A stretch of 64,000 bases of DNA from Streptomyces sp. G44 (lineage in GTDB: Bacteria; Actinomycetota; Actinomycetes; Streptomycetales; Streptomycetaceae), in NCBI RefSeq assembly GCF_016905445.1, contig NZ_JAFEXF010000014.1:1-64000 (forward strand). Direction: 5' to 3'. This document shows positions 1-8,735 of this stretch, piece by piece; the stretch's first letter is position 1; each line of letters starts with the position of its first letter. The position numbers and the translations under genes are program-made. The notes below the pieces were generated by a model. The model saw nothing but the letters and a program-made list of their open reading frames with translations, ran no database searches and was not told the origin of the DNA.

Positions 1-693
1 GCGATGAAGAGCAGCGCGGCTATCAGGCCCCACTGGATGCGGCTGTGCAGGCCGGCGCCGAGGCCGATGCCGACGGCGACCGCGGCCGAGCCGAGCGCGG
101 CGGCGCGCGGGCTCCCGCGCGGGTGCCGGGGCGGGCCTGCGCCGTGCGGGCTCCGGCTCCCGGAAGGCGCTGGCGAGGGGCTTCTCACCGCTCTCCACGG
201 CGCGGACGGCGGCGAGCAGATCGGCGGCGGTCCCGCTCAGCTTCGTCCCGGCCTCGATGGGCCCTTCCTTCGACGCCTTGCGCTGCTCGATCCGCTCCCG
301 CAACTCCCGCTGCGCGGCGATCTCCGCCTCGGCCTCGGACAGAGCCGCGGCCTCGCCGTCCTCGGTCGCGCCCTCGGCCTTCTCCGCCGCCCCGGAGCCC
401 TCGTCCACGCCGTCCTCGCCTGTCGGCGCGGCGGGCTCCGGCGGGGCGGGGGGCTGGTCGGGTCCTGTCCCTGCGCCGGTCGGCCGTGCCGCGTCCCCGC
501 TTCCGGCGGCGCCGTCGGCGGTCTCGCTCACCGGCTTCGGCGTCCCCTCGGAGCCGTCCTCGGAGCTCTCCTCCTCGGAGCGCTCCGCCACGCCCTCCTG
601 GTCCGACGGCGCGGTGTCCTCCGCACCGGGTGACTCCACTCGCTCCGCGGCAGCGGCTCCGGGGTCCTCCGCGGCAGCGGGTTCCGTACTCAC
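1..693 (-). pseudogene. Acidic Ala/Glu/Pro-rich protein, partial, with apparent frame switch
   Basis: The gene runs off the left edge, so its 3' end is not visible. A GTG start at 693 overlaps the stop of the aldo/keto reductase gene (GTGA), which suggests translational coupling. The first about 190 residues are low-complexity and acidic (Ala, Glu, Pro, Gly), then become helical and charged around 'GTKLSGTAADLLAAVRAVE' before an Arg/Pro-rich stretch. Below about position 110 the strong G/C third-position bias leaves this frame and moves to the frame of positions 11, 8, 5 and 2. That frame reads as a hydrophobic segment ('GIGLGAGLHSRIQWGLIAAL'). Neither frame has a stop before position 1. I infer a one-base frameshift or a sequencing error. 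I do not recognise the family. Confidence 0.5.
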
Positions 694-1670
694 AGCGTGC
701 TCCAGTCGTGATCGGGATAGCGGTGCACGGGCGCCGACACATCGTCGAGCGCCTGGCAGATCTCGTCAGGAAGACTAAGGGTCTCCACTGACAACGCGGC
801 CGTGAGCTGCTGCGCGGTGCGCGCGCCGACGATCGGGGCCGTCACCCCGGGGCGGTCCCGCACCCAGGCGAGCGCGACCTGGAGCGGGGTCGCCGCGAGC
901 CCGTCGGCGGCCGTGGCGACCGCGTCGACGATGTGCCCGGCCGCGTCGTCCAGGTACGGCGCGACGAAGGGCGCCATCTGGTCGGAGGCGCCGCGCGAGT
1001 CGGCGGGGGTCGCGCGGCGGTACTTCCCGGTGAGCACTCCCCGGCCGAGCGGCGAGGAGGGCAGCAGGCCCACCCCCAGGTCGATGGCGGCGGGCAGCAC
1101 CTCGCGCTCGACGCCGCGCTGGAGCAGGGAGTACTCCATCTGCGTACTGGCGATACGGGTGCGCGCGCCCGGCATCGCGAGCTGCCACGTCGCTGCCTTG
1201 GCGAGCTGCCAGCCGCAGAAGTTGGAGACTCCCGCGTAGCGCGCGCGGCCGCTGCTGACCGCGATGTCGAGGGCCTGGAGGGTCTCGTCGAGCGGGGTGG
1301 CCGGGTCGAAGGCGTGCACCTGCCACAGGTCCACGTAATCCGTGCCGAGGCGGGCGAGGGAGGCGTCGAGGGCGGCGAGCAGATGGCCCCGCGAGCCGTC
1401 GAAGCGCCGCTCGGGGTCGGGCACGCTGCCCGCCTTGGTGGCGATGACCAGGTCGCGCCGGGAGACGAGCCGCTCGATCAGGCGACCGAGCAGATACTCC
1501 GACCCGCCGTCGCCGTACACATCCGCCGTGTCGACGAGGGTGCCGCCCGCCTCCCAGAACACCTTCAACAGCTCGGCGGCGTCGCTCTCCTCGGTACGGC
1601 CCCACGTGAGGGTGCCGAGTCCGATGCGGGACACGCGCAGGCCGGTGCGGCCGAGATGCCTCTGCTCCAT
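690..1670 (-). CDS. Aldo/keto reductase
   Basis: A 326-residue cytosolic NADPH-dependent oxidoreductase of the AKR (TIM-barrel) family. The catalytic tetrad is visible: Asp47 and Tyr52 in 'DTADVYG', Lys79 in 'ATKAG' and His119 in 'QVHAFDP'. The N-terminal 'HLGRTGLRVSRIGLGT' is typical of the YajO/YghZ-like bacterial branch. I chose the ATG at 1670 because the family starts there; an in-frame upstream GTG would add 26 unsupported residues. Its stop overlaps the next gene downstream, and it is divergent from the F420-type gene, with a 180-base shared promoter region. The substrate cannot be read from the sequence. Confidence 0.9.
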   Translation of the reverse strand: MEQRHLGRTGLRVSRIGLGTLTWGRTEESDAAELLKVFWEAGGTLVDTADVYGDGGSEYLLGRLIERLVSRRDLVIATKAGSVPDPERRFDGSRGHLLAALDASLARLGTDYVDLWQVHAFDPATPLDETLQALDIAVSSGRARYAGVSNFCGWQLAKAATWQLAMPGARTRIASTQMEYSLLQRGVEREVLPAAIDLGVGLLPSSPLGRGVLTGKYRRATPADSRGASDQMAPFVAPYLDDAAGHIVDAVATAADGLAATPLQVALAWVRDRPGVTAPIVGARTAQQLTAALSVETLSLPDEICQALDDVSAPVHRYPDHDWSTL

Positions 1671-1850
1671 GGGCGCTGAGATTACTGGCCGGGCAGGGAT
1701 GGCGGGCCAGCCTGTGGACAAACCGGCGACTGTGGAGAACTCGGCCACCCGCGCGGGGAACCCACCGCCCCCTGACGGATCAGCCGGCCGCGCGCTACAG
1801 TCCCCGGCACAGGGACGTTACTCGTCAGTACAGCGGTTAGGGGATCGGCC

Positions 1851-2906
1851 ATGCAGCTCGGGATCAACCTCGGCTACTGGGGCGCCGGGATGGACGCGGA
1901 CAATCTCGCCGTCGCCAAGGAGGCCGACCGGCTCGGCTACGCGGTCTGCTGGGCCGCGGAGGCCTACGGCTCGGACGCCGCGACGGTGCTCACCTGGGTG
2001 GCCGCGCAGACCGAACGCATCGACATCGGTTCCGCGATCTTCCAGATCCCGGCCCGCCAGCCCGCGATGACCGCGATGACGGCCGCCACCCTCGACTCGC
2101 TCTCCGGTGGCCGGTTCCGCCTCGGCCTCGGTGTCTCGGGCCCGCAGGTCTCCGAGGGCTGGTACGGCGTGAAGTTCGACAAGCCGCTGGCCCGCACGCG
2201 CGAGTACGTCGACATCGTCCGCAAGGCGATGGCCCGCGAACGCCTCACCCACGAGGGCGAGCACTGGACGCTGCCGCTGCCCGGCGGCCCCGGCAAGCCC
2301 CTCAAGCTGACCGTCCACCCCCAGCGCGAGCACATCCCGCTGTACATCGCCGCGATCGGCCCGAAGAACCTGGAGCAGACCGGCGAGATCGCCGACGGCG
2401 CCCTGCTGATCTTCCCGGCCGCCGAGCACCTGGAGGAGACCACGCTGCGCCACCTGCGCGCCGGGCGCGAGAAGGCCGGCAAGACCATGGACGGCTTCGA
2501 CGTCGTCCCGACGCTGCCGATCGCGGTCGGCGGGGACGACCGGATCGACGCCCTCGCGGACATGTTCCGGCCCTACACCGCGCTGTACGTCGGCGGCATG
2601 GGCAGCCCCAAGCAGAACTTCTACAACCAGCTCGCGCGGCGCATGGGGTACGAGAAGGAGGCCGCCGAGATCCAGGAGAAGTACCTGGCGGGCGACAAGG
2701 ACGGCGCGGCCGCCGCCATCCCGCGGCAGCTGATCGACTCGACGGCGCTGCTCGGCTCCGTGGAGCGGATCGCCGACCGGATGCAGGCCTACGCGGCGGC
2801 CGGTGTCACCACGCTCACGCTGTCGCCCGCCGGCTTCACGCTGGAGGAGCGGATCGCCGCGCTGCGGGCCGGCACCGAGGCGCTGGACCGCGCCGGACTG
2901 GCGTAA
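1851..2906 (+). CDS. LLM-class F420-dependent oxidoreductase
   Basis: A 351-residue protein of the bacterial luciferase-like fold. 'MQLGINLGYWG' at the start, 'AKEADRLGYAVCWAAEAYG', 'LDSLSGGRFRLGLGVSGPQ' and the C-terminal 'ADRMQAYAAAGVTTLTLSP' are family hallmarks of actinobacterial F420-dependent flavin-like enzymes. F420 use is inferred from the family; the sequence alone cannot exclude FMN. The ATG at 1851 is preceded by a weak GGGGA ribosome site. A -10-like TACAGT lies about 50 bases upstream. It is divergent from the aldo/keto reductase and is followed by a hairpin. The physiological substrate is unknown. Confidence 0.88.
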   Translation: MQLGINLGYWGAGMDADNLAVAKEADRLGYAVCWAAEAYGSDAATVLTWVAAQTERIDIGSAIFQIPARQPAMTAMTAATLDSLSGGRFRLGLGVSGPQVSEGWYGVKFDKPLARTREYVDIVRKAMARERLTHEGEHWTLPLPGGPGKPLKLTVHPQREHIPLYIAAIGPKNLEQTGEIADGALLIFPAAEHLEETTLRHLRAGREKAGKTMDGFDVVPTLPIAVGGDDRIDALADMFRPYTALYVGGMGSPKQNFYNQLARRMGYEKEAAEIQEKYLAGDKDGAAAAIPRQLIDSTALLGSVERIADRMQAYAAAGVTTLTLSPAGFTLEERIAALRAGTEALDRAGLA

Positions 2907-2927
2907 CGCCGGAGGAGTATTTTCCGC

Positions 2928-2967
2928 GGCCGTGGTGGGGGCTCGGGGGGTCTTCCCCGCCACGGCC
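2928..2967 (+). terminator. Hairpin after the F420-type oxidoreductase gene
   Basis: GGCCGTGG (2928-2935) pairs with CCACGGCC (2960-2967), and the inner GGGG and CCCC can extend the stem past a one-base bulge. It begins 22 bases after the stop codon. There is no T-tract, as is usual in Streptomyces. The rest of the gap to 3184 contains only GC-rich short repeats of the type GGCACGGGCCGG and no convincing gene. Confidence 0.6.
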
Positions 2968-3184
2968 GTCACGGGGAACAACGCGGCACCGGCCCCCCGG
3001 TTACGGCCTCGGGCCCGCCCGTCGGCGTCCCCAGTCCGGCCGAGCCGGCCCGCGCACCTGTTGCCCGCCACCGGGCCGCGCACTTGACTGCTTCTCTGCG
3101 GACGTCGGCACGGGCCGACGGAGGCCGGCACGGGCCGGCGGCGGGCCTCGCGGGTCCGCGCACAGGGGCATGGAGGTGCCGGTG

Positions 3185-4084
3185 ATGCTTTCGGCCAGGA
3201 GCGTCTTCGAGGAGATCCTCGGCGACGACGAGTCGTTCCGGCTCTTCTGCTCCATCGCCGCCGGCGGCGAGGCACAGGGCGGCTGGGAGAACGCCCGCAT
3301 CGCCGCGCTCGTCCCCGCCGGCGAGCGCGCACTCGTCCCCGGGATCACCCGGCACGCCGCCGACGAGGACAAGCACGCCCGGATCTTCCGCGCCCTGCTG
3401 GAGAAGCGCGGCCTGCGCCCCGTCGACGTACCGCACGAGACCGACTACACGATGCTGCTGGAGAGGCACGGCATCGGCCTCGCCCACGAGCAGCTGAAGG
3501 GCGACCGGGAGCTGACCGTCCGGGACGTCGTCGTGCACCTCGCGCACAGCCGGGTCACCGTGCAGCGCGCCTCCGAGCAGATGCGGCTGCTGCTCAAGTG
3601 CTTCGCCGACGACCCGGAGATCGGCCGCGCGGTCCGGATGATCTCCCACGACGAGGACGACCACCTCGCCTACTGCCACGAGGAGTTGCTGCGCCTCGCG
3701 TCCGCCGGACACGGCCACGCCATCCACCGCGTCCTGCGCGAGTGCGCGCTCACCGAGATCCGCGTCCACCGCGACGTGAGCCTCGCCGTGCTGGACCACA
3801 TGGGGCGCATCCTGCGCTGGCCGCCCACGAAGCGGAAGGCGCTCGCCACGGGCATCCACGCCGTGTACGCGTACGAGCGGCTCGGCGGCTGGCGGCGGAT
3901 GGTGTCCCTGAAGCGGCCCGAGCGGCGCGACGCCCTGACCGGGCCCGCGAGCCCGGCCACCGAGTACGCCCGGACCGCTCCTCCGAAGGGCCAGGCCGAG
4001 GTCCCGAAGAACCAGACCGCCTCTCCCGAGAACCAGGCCGTCTCTCCGAAGAGGCGGCCTACTACAGCCAGTCGCGGTGCTTGA
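3185..4084 (+). CDS. Ferritin-like domain protein
   Basis: A 299-residue, mostly helical protein with acidic metal-binding-type motifs 'DEDKHARIF' and 'SHDEDDHLAYCHEE', as in ferritin-like diiron four-helix bundles. A second four-helix half follows ('TEIRVHRDVSLAVL'). I take the ATG at 3185 because GGAGG sits 8 bases upstream; the ATG at 3170 overlaps that ribosome site. The last 45 residues are a low-complexity tail with repeated Pro-Lys/Glu-Asn-Gln units. The 3' end overlaps the convergent corA gene by 23 bases. The enzymatic role is not known; it could be an oxidase or an iron-binding protein. Confidence 0.8.
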   Translation: MLSARSVFEEILGDDESFRLFCSIAAGGEAQGGWENARIAALVPAGERALVPGITRHAADEDKHARIFRALLEKRGLRPVDVPHETDYTMLLERHGIGLAHEQLKGDRELTVRDVVVHLAHSRVTVQRASEQMRLLLKCFADDPEIGRAVRMISHDEDDHLAYCHEELLRLASAGHGHAIHRVLRECALTEIRVHRDVSLAVLDHMGRILRWPPTKRKALATGIHAVYAYERLGGWRRMVSLKRPERRDALTGPASPATEYARTAPPKGQAEVPKNQTASPENQAVSPKRRPTTASRGA

Positions 4085-5069
4085 ACATGCGGTACAGGAG
4101 CACTTCGAGGATGACCATCACGACGATCACGGCCGGGTACGTCCACGTCCAGTGCAGCTCCGGCATGTGTTCGAAGTTCATGCCGTAGATCCCCGCGATC
4201 ATCGTCGGGACCGCGGCCATGGCCGCCCACGCCGAGATCTTCCGCATGTCGTCGTTCTGCCGCACGCTCATCTGCGCCAGATGCGCGGACAGGATGTCCG
4301 ACACCAGCCGGTCAAGGCCCTCCACGGATTCGTTCACGCGAGTCAGGTGGTCGTTGACGTCCCGGAAGAAGGGCTGCGCCGTCTCGTCGGCGAAGGGCAC
4401 CGGAGGGCCGAAGGGGCCCGCTCCGGAGAGGCGCGCCAGGGGCAGCGCCAAGGGCCCGGTCGCCCGGCGGAACTCCAGGATCTGCCGCTTGAAGTTGTAG
4501 ATCCTGGACGCCGTGTTCCGCGAACCGCCGCCGTCCGGCGAGAAGACCTCCGTCTCCAGGCCCTCCAGGTCCTCCTGCAACTCGTCGGCGACCTCCAGAT
4601 AGTGGTCCACGGAGGCGTCGGCGATCGAGTACAGGACCGCCGTCGGCCCGTGTTTCAGGACATCCGGGTCGGCCTCCAGGCGGTCGCGCACGGCGCCGAG
4701 CGGGGCGCCCTCGCCATGCCGGACGGTCACCACGAACGAGTCGCCCATGAAGATCATGACCTCGCCGGAGGAGACGTTGTCGGTGTGCGGCTCGTACACC
4801 ACCGGCTTGAGCACCATGAACAGCGAGTCGTCGTACACCTCCAGCTTGGGCCGCTGATGGGCCTTGAGGGCGTCCTCCACGGCCAGCGGATGGAGCCCGA
4901 ACTCCTCGCTGACCTTCTCGAACTCGCTCTCGGTCGGTTCGTGCAGGCCGATCCAGACGAACGCCTCGCCCGTGGCCCGCGCCTCGTCCAAGGCGTCGGA
5001 GAAGTCGTGCGGGCCCTCGCTGCGGCGACCCTCTCGGTAAATGGCACAGTCGACAATCACACCGCACAT
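4062..5069 (-). CDS. corA: CorA-family magnesium/cobalt transporter
   Basis: A 335-residue divalent-cation channel of the CorA/MIT family. It has a large cytosolic alpha/beta domain, a long stalk helix and two C-terminal membrane helices. The diagnostic GMN motif occurs in 'AGIYGMNFEHMPEL' just after the first transmembrane segment ('AWAAMAAVPTMIAGIYG'), and the second helix ('AVIVVMVILEVLLY') ends in a short basic tail. I chose the ATG at 5069 ('MCGVIVDCAIYREG'), because the longer GTG start at 5096 has its ribosome site too close. The gene is divergent from the phosphatase gene at 5120. Confidence 0.93.
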   Translation of the reverse strand: MCGVIVDCAIYREGRRSEGPHDFSDALDEARATGEAFVWIGLHEPTESEFEKVSEEFGLHPLAVEDALKAHQRPKLEVYDDSLFMVLKPVVYEPHTDNVSSGEVMIFMGDSFVVTVRHGEGAPLGAVRDRLEADPDVLKHGPTAVLYSIADASVDHYLEVADELQEDLEGLETEVFSPDGGGSRNTASRIYNFKRQILEFRRATGPLALPLARLSGAGPFGPPVPFADETAQPFFRDVNDHLTRVNESVEGLDRLVSDILSAHLAQMSVRQNDDMRKISAWAAMAAVPTMIAGIYGMNFEHMPELHWTWTYPAVIVVMVILEVLLYRMFKHRDWL

Positions 5070-5106
5070 AGTTCCCAGCCACCCCGGAGGTATCACTCCC
5101 GGCGCT

Positions 5107-5119
5107 TAGGCTGGTCCGC
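5107..5119 (+). promoter_or_regulatory. Leaderless promoter -10 of the histidine phosphatase gene
   Basis: TAGGCT at 5107-5112 is followed by seven bases and then the ATG at 5120. A -10 box at this distance places the transcript start at or next to the A of the start codon, so the mRNA is probably leaderless. No Shine-Dalgarno sequence is present. Confidence 0.65.
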
Positions 5120-5806
5120 ATGCCCACGCTGATCCTCGTCCGGCACGGACGCTCCACCGCCAACACCGCGGGACTCCTCGCCGGGTGGACGCCCGGCGTG
5201 GCCCTCGACGAGCGCGGCGCCGAGCAGGCCGCCGCCCTGCCGGCCCGGCTCGCCGGCGTACCCCTCGCCGAAGTCGTCACAAGCCCCTTGCAGCGCTGCC
5301 GGGAGACCGTCGCACCGCTGCTCGCCGCCCGCCCCGGGCTCCAGGCGCACACCGAGGACCGCATCGGGGAGTGCGACTACGGCGACTGGTCCGGCCGCAA
5401 GCTCGCCGAGCTGGCCGACGAGCCGCTGATGGAGGTCGTCCAGCGGCATCCGTCCGCGGCCGCCTTCCCCGGCGGCGAGTCCATGCGGGCCATGCAGACG
5501 CGCGCCGCCGAGGCGGTGCGCGAGTGGAACGCGCGCGTGGAGCACGAGCACGGCGAGGACGCCGTCTACCTGATGTGCTCCCACGGGGACATCATCAAGT
5601 CCCTCGTCGCGGAAGCCCTCGGGCTCCACCTCGACCTGTTCCAGCGCATCTCCGTGGAGCCCTGCTCCGTCACCGTCATCCGTTACACCCGGCTGCGCCC
5701 CTTCCTGGTACGCCTCGGGGACACCGGCGACTTCGCCTCCCTGGTCCCGAGGGAGGAGCCGCCGGGCGACGACGCGACGGTGGGGGGCGGTGCGGGCGCA
5801 CCGTGA
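5120..5806 (+). CDS. Histidine phosphatase (phosphoglycerate mutase-like)
   Basis: A 228-residue phosphatase. The catalytic core is clear: Arg8-His9-Gly10 in 'LVRHGRS' (His9 is the phospho-acceptor), Arg59 in 'SPLQRC', Glu84 in 'RIGECDYGDW' and His155 in 'CSHGD'. It belongs to the actinobacterial MSMEG_4193-type branch usually found beside the DUF3090 and SCO1664-family genes, as it is here. The C-terminal 40 residues are Gly/Glu-rich and probably disordered. The substrate is unknown. It starts a co-directional run that continues through mshC. Confidence 0.9.
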   Translation: MPTLILVRHGRSTANTAGLLAGWTPGVALDERGAEQAAALPARLAGVPLAEVVTSPLQRCRETVAPLLAARPGLQAHTEDRIGECDYGDWSGRKLAELADEPLMEVVQRHPSAAAFPGGESMRAMQTRAAEAVREWNARVEHEHGEDAVYLMCSHGDIIKSLVAEALGLHLDLFQRISVEPCSVTVIRYTRLRPFLVRLGDTGDFASLVPREEPPGDDATVGGGAGAP

Positions 5807-5876
5807 TCGTCGCCCGCAGTAGGGTGAAGCGTTTGCAGCAGCAGCCCCCTCGCAGTCGATCCAATGGAGACAGGAC

Positions 5877-6467
5877 GTGTCCCGTCAGGTGTTCCTCTAC
5901 GACCCTCCGGAGCGTTTCGTCGCGGGAACGGTCGGGCTGCCAGGACGGCGTACGTTCTTCCTCCAGGCCTCGGCGGGCGTCAGGGTGACCAGCGTCGCCC
6001 TGGAGAAGACCCAGGTGGCCGCCCTCGCCGAACGCATGGAGGAGCTCCTCGACGAGGTGGTGCGCCGCAGCGGGGGCAGCGCCGCCGTGCCGGCCGTCGC
6101 CCCCGCCGAGATCACCGACAGCGCGCCGCTCGACTCCCCGGTGGAGGAGGAGTTCCGCGTCGGCACGATGGCGCTCGCCTGGGACGGCGAGGCGGAGCGG
6201 ATGATCGTCGAGGCGCAGGCCCTCGTCGAACTGGACGCCGATTCCGAGGACGACCTCGCCGAAGCCGAGGAGAAGCTCCTCCAGGACGAGGAGAACGGCC
6301 CGCCGATGCTCCGCGTCCGGCTCACCGGCGCCCAGGCCCGCGCGTTCGCCAAGCGGGCCCTCGACGTCGTGAACGCGGGCCGCCCGCCGTGCCCGCTGTG
6401 CAGCCTCCCGCTCGACCCGGAAGGACACGTATGCCCGCGTCAGAACGGATACCGGCGGGGAGCGTGA
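5877..6467 (+). CDS. DUF3090 family protein
   Basis: A 196-residue conserved actinobacterial protein of unknown function. The N-terminus 'SRQVFLYDPPERFVAGTVG' and the central 'LEKTQVAALAERMEELLDEV' match the DUF3090/TIGR03847 family. The C-terminus holds a Cys-x2-Cys ... His-x-Cys cluster ('CPLCSLPLDPEGHVCP', residues 172-186) that looks like a small zinc site. The GTG start has a GGAGACAGGA ribosome site. The 3' end overlaps the next gene by 37 bases, so the two are probably translationally coupled. Confidence 0.88.
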   Translation: MSRQVFLYDPPERFVAGTVGLPGRRTFFLQASAGVRVTSVALEKTQVAALAERMEELLDEVVRRSGGSAAVPAVAPAEITDSAPLDSPVEEEFRVGTMALAWDGEAERMIVEAQALVELDADSEDDLAEAEEKLLQDEENGPPMLRVRLTGAQARAFAKRALDVVNAGRPPCPLCSLPLDPEGHVCPRQNGYRRGA

Positions 6468-7255
6468 CGACCGCCGACCCCGTCACGCTCCTCACGCACG
6501 GGGAGCTCACCGTGCGCGGCCAGATCCGCGAGGCCTCGAACGCGGTGCTCTACTGCACGGTCGCCCACGAGGGCGAGGAGGCGGCCTGCGTCTACAAACC
6601 GGTCGCGGGGGAGCGCCCCCTGTGGGACTTCCCCGACGGCACGCTCGCCCAGCGCGAGGTCGCCGCGTACGAGGTGTCGCGCGCCACCGGCTGGGACCTC
6701 GTGCCGCCGACCGTGCTGCGGGACGGGCCCTACGGCCAGGGCATGTGCCAGCTGTGGATCGAGCCCTCGGGCGACGAGGCGCTGCTCGCCCTGGTCGACG
6801 CCGACGAGCCCGAAGAGGGCTGGAAGGCGGTCGGGCGCGCCCAGGTCGACGAGGACCGCACCGCGCTGCTCGTGCACGCGGACGACCCCCGGCTGCGGCG
6901 GCTCGCGGTGCTCGACGCCGTGATCAACAACGGCGACCGCAAGGGCGGCCACCTGCTGGCCGCGGGCGGGCGCCTGTACGGCATCGACCACGGCGTCACC
7001 TTCAACGCCGAGGACAAGCTGCGCACGCTGCTGTGGGGCTGGGCGGGGGAGCCGCTGACCGGGGAGGCCGTGGAGGTCCTCCAGGCCCTGCAAGACGCCC
7101 TCAAGGAGGGCGCCGCCCTCGCCGAGCGGCTCGCCGGGCTCATCACGGCGGCGGAGACCGACGCACTGCGCGCGCGGGTGGACGCCCTGGTGCGTTCCGG
7201 CCGCCATCCCGAGCCGTCGGGCGAGTGGCCCGCGATCCCCTGGCCGCCGGTCTAG
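6431..7255 (+). CDS. SCO1664-family kinase-like protein
   Basis: A 274-residue protein of the TIGR03843 (SCO1664) family, distantly related to phosphatidylinositol 3/4-kinases. The kinase-like core shows 'CVYKPVAGERPLWDFP' (candidate ATP lysine), 'DAVINNGDRKGGHLL' (catalytic-loop type Asp/Asn) and 'YGIDHGVTFN' (metal-binding Asp). The ATG at 6431 lies inside the end of the DUF3090 gene. The substrate is unknown. The conserved neighbourhood phosphatase-DUF3090-kinase-like-mshC suggests a shared function, but that is inference. Confidence 0.85.
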   Translation: MPASERIPAGSVTTADPVTLLTHGELTVRGQIREASNAVLYCTVAHEGEEAACVYKPVAGERPLWDFPDGTLAQREVAAYEVSRATGWDLVPPTVLRDGPYGQGMCQLWIEPSGDEALLALVDADEPEEGWKAVGRAQVDEDRTALLVHADDPRLRRLAVLDAVINNGDRKGGHLLAAGGRLYGIDHGVTFNAEDKLRTLLWGWAGEPLTGEAVEVLQALQDALKEGAALAERLAGLITAAETDALRARVDALVRSGRHPEPSGEWPAIPWPPV

Positions 7256-7388
7256 CGCCGCGCACCGGGTGCCGCGCGGACCGCCCGGAGCCGCGCACGG
7301 GGCACCGCACGGACCGGGCGGCGCCGCAAGAGGGCCCGCCCGGACACCGATCGATGATCCCCACTCGTATACGGACGCCCCGTCCGGT

Positions 7389-7400
7389 TAGGCTCAGGTC
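7389..7400 (+). promoter_or_regulatory. Leaderless promoter -10 of mshC
   Basis: TAGGCT at 7389-7394 is followed by CAGGTC and the ATG at 7401. This spacing predicts transcription starting at the start codon. It gives mshC its own promoter, separate from the upstream run of genes. Confidence 0.65.
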
Positions 7401-8630
7401 ATGCATGCCTGGCCCGCTTCTGAGGTCCCCGCCCTTCCTGGCAAGGGCCGCGACCTCCGGATCCACGACACCGCGACCGGTGAGCTCGTCACCCTCGACC
7501 CCGGTCCCGTCGCCCGTATCTACGTCTGCGGCATCACTCCGTACGACGCGACCCACATGGGTCACGCGGCGACCTACAACGCGTTCGACCTCGTGCAGCG
7601 CGTGTGGCTCGACACCAAGCGGCAGGTTCACTACGTCCAGAACGTGACCGACGTGGACGACCCGCTCCTGGAACGCGCCACCCGCGACGGCAAGGACTGG
7701 GTCGCTCTCGCCGAGAGCGAGACCGCTCTGTTCCGCGAGGACATGACCGCGCTGCGGCTCCTGCCGCCGCGGCACTACATCGGGGCCGTCGAGGCGATAC
7801 CCGGCATCGTGCCGCTCGTCGAACGCCTCCGCGACCTGGGCGCCGCCTACGAACTGGAGGGCGACACCTACTTCTCCGTCGAGTCCGACGCCCACTTCGG
7901 GGAGGTGTCCGGGCTCGACGCCGCCGCCATGAAGCTGCTCTCCGCCGAGCGCGGCGGCGACCCCGAGCGCCCCGGCAAGAAGAACCCCCTCGACCCGATG
8001 CTCTGGATGGCGGCCCGCGAGGGCGAGCCGAGCTGGGACGGCGGCTCCCTGGGCCGCGGCCGGCCCGGCTGGCACATCGAGTGCGTGGCCATCGCCCTTG
8101 ACCACCTGGGGATGGGCTTCGACGTGCAGGGCGGCGGCTCGGACCTCGCCTTCCCGCACCACGAGATGGGCGCCTCGCACGCCCAGGCGCTGACGGGCGA
8201 GTACCCCTTCGCCAAGGCGTACGTCCACGCCGGCATGGTCGCCCTGAACGGCGCGAAGATGTCGAAGTCCAAGGGCAACCTCGTCTTCGTGTCGAAGCTG
8301 CGGCGCGACGGCGTCGACGCGGCGGCGATCCGCCTCGCCCTCCTCGCGCACCACTACCGCGCGGACTGGGAGTGGACCGACTCCGTTCTCACGGAGGCCG
8401 TGGAGCGGCTCGGCCGCTGGCGCGCCGCCGTCTCGCGCCCCGACGGGCCGCCCGCCGAGGCGCTCGTCGAGGAACTCCGCGAGGCCCTCGCGAACGACCT
8501 GGACGCACCGTCGGCGCTCGCCGCCGTCGACCGCTGGGCCGCCCGCCAGGCCGCCGAGGGCGGTACGGACGAGGGAGCGCCCGGCGTCGTGTCCCGCGCC
8601 GTGGACGCGCTGCTCGGCGTGGCCCTGTAG
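7401..8630 (+). CDS. mshC: Mycothiol ligase MshC
   Basis: A 409-residue L-cysteine:glucosaminyl-inositol ligase, the third step of mycothiol biosynthesis. It is a class I aminoacyl-tRNA-synthetase-fold enzyme related to CysRS that condenses activated cysteine with GlcN-Ins. 'THMGH' (51-55) is the HIGH box, Cys43 in 'YVCGITPYD' is the zinc and cysteine-binding cysteine, '[12 protein letters not shown]' carries further zinc ligands and 'KMSKS' (286-290) closes the active site. Length and ends match MshC rather than CysS, which has a longer C-terminal domain. It is followed by a strong hairpin. Confidence 0.95.
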   Translation: MHAWPASEVPALPGKGRDLRIHDTATGELVTLDPGPVARIYVCGITPYDATHMGHAATYNAFDLVQRVWLDTKRQVHYVQNVTDVDDPLLERATRDGKDWVALAESETALFREDMTALRLLPPRHYIGAVEAIPGIVPLVERLRDLGAAYELEGDTYFSVESDAHFGEVSGLDAAAMKLLSAERGGDPERPGKKNPLDPMLWMAAREGEPSWDGGSLGRGRPGWHIECVAIALDHLGMGFDVQGGGSDLAFPHHEMGASHAQALTGEYPFAKAYVHAGMVALNGAKMSKSKGNLVFVSKLRRDGVDAAAIRLALLAHHYRADWEWTDSVLTEAVERLGRWRAAVSRPDGPPAEALVEELREALANDLDAPSALAAVDRWAARQAAEGGTDEGAPGVVSRAVDALLGVAL

Positions 8631-8657
8631 CACCCGTCCCCGCACCCGCCCGCTGAA

Positions 8658-8688
8658 CGGGCCGCTCCACAAATCCAGGAGCGGCCCG
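8658..8688 (+). terminator. Intrinsic-type terminator after mshC
   Basis: An 11-bp perfect stem pairs 8658-8668 (CGGGCCGCTCC) with 8678-8688 (GGAGCGGCCCG), with a 9-base AT-richer loop. It lies 28 bases after the mshC stop. Confidence 0.8.
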
Positions 8689-8735
8689 GCAACAGTCCAT
8701 GGCCCCGGCGGGGGTCGACGCGCTAGACCTCCGCC

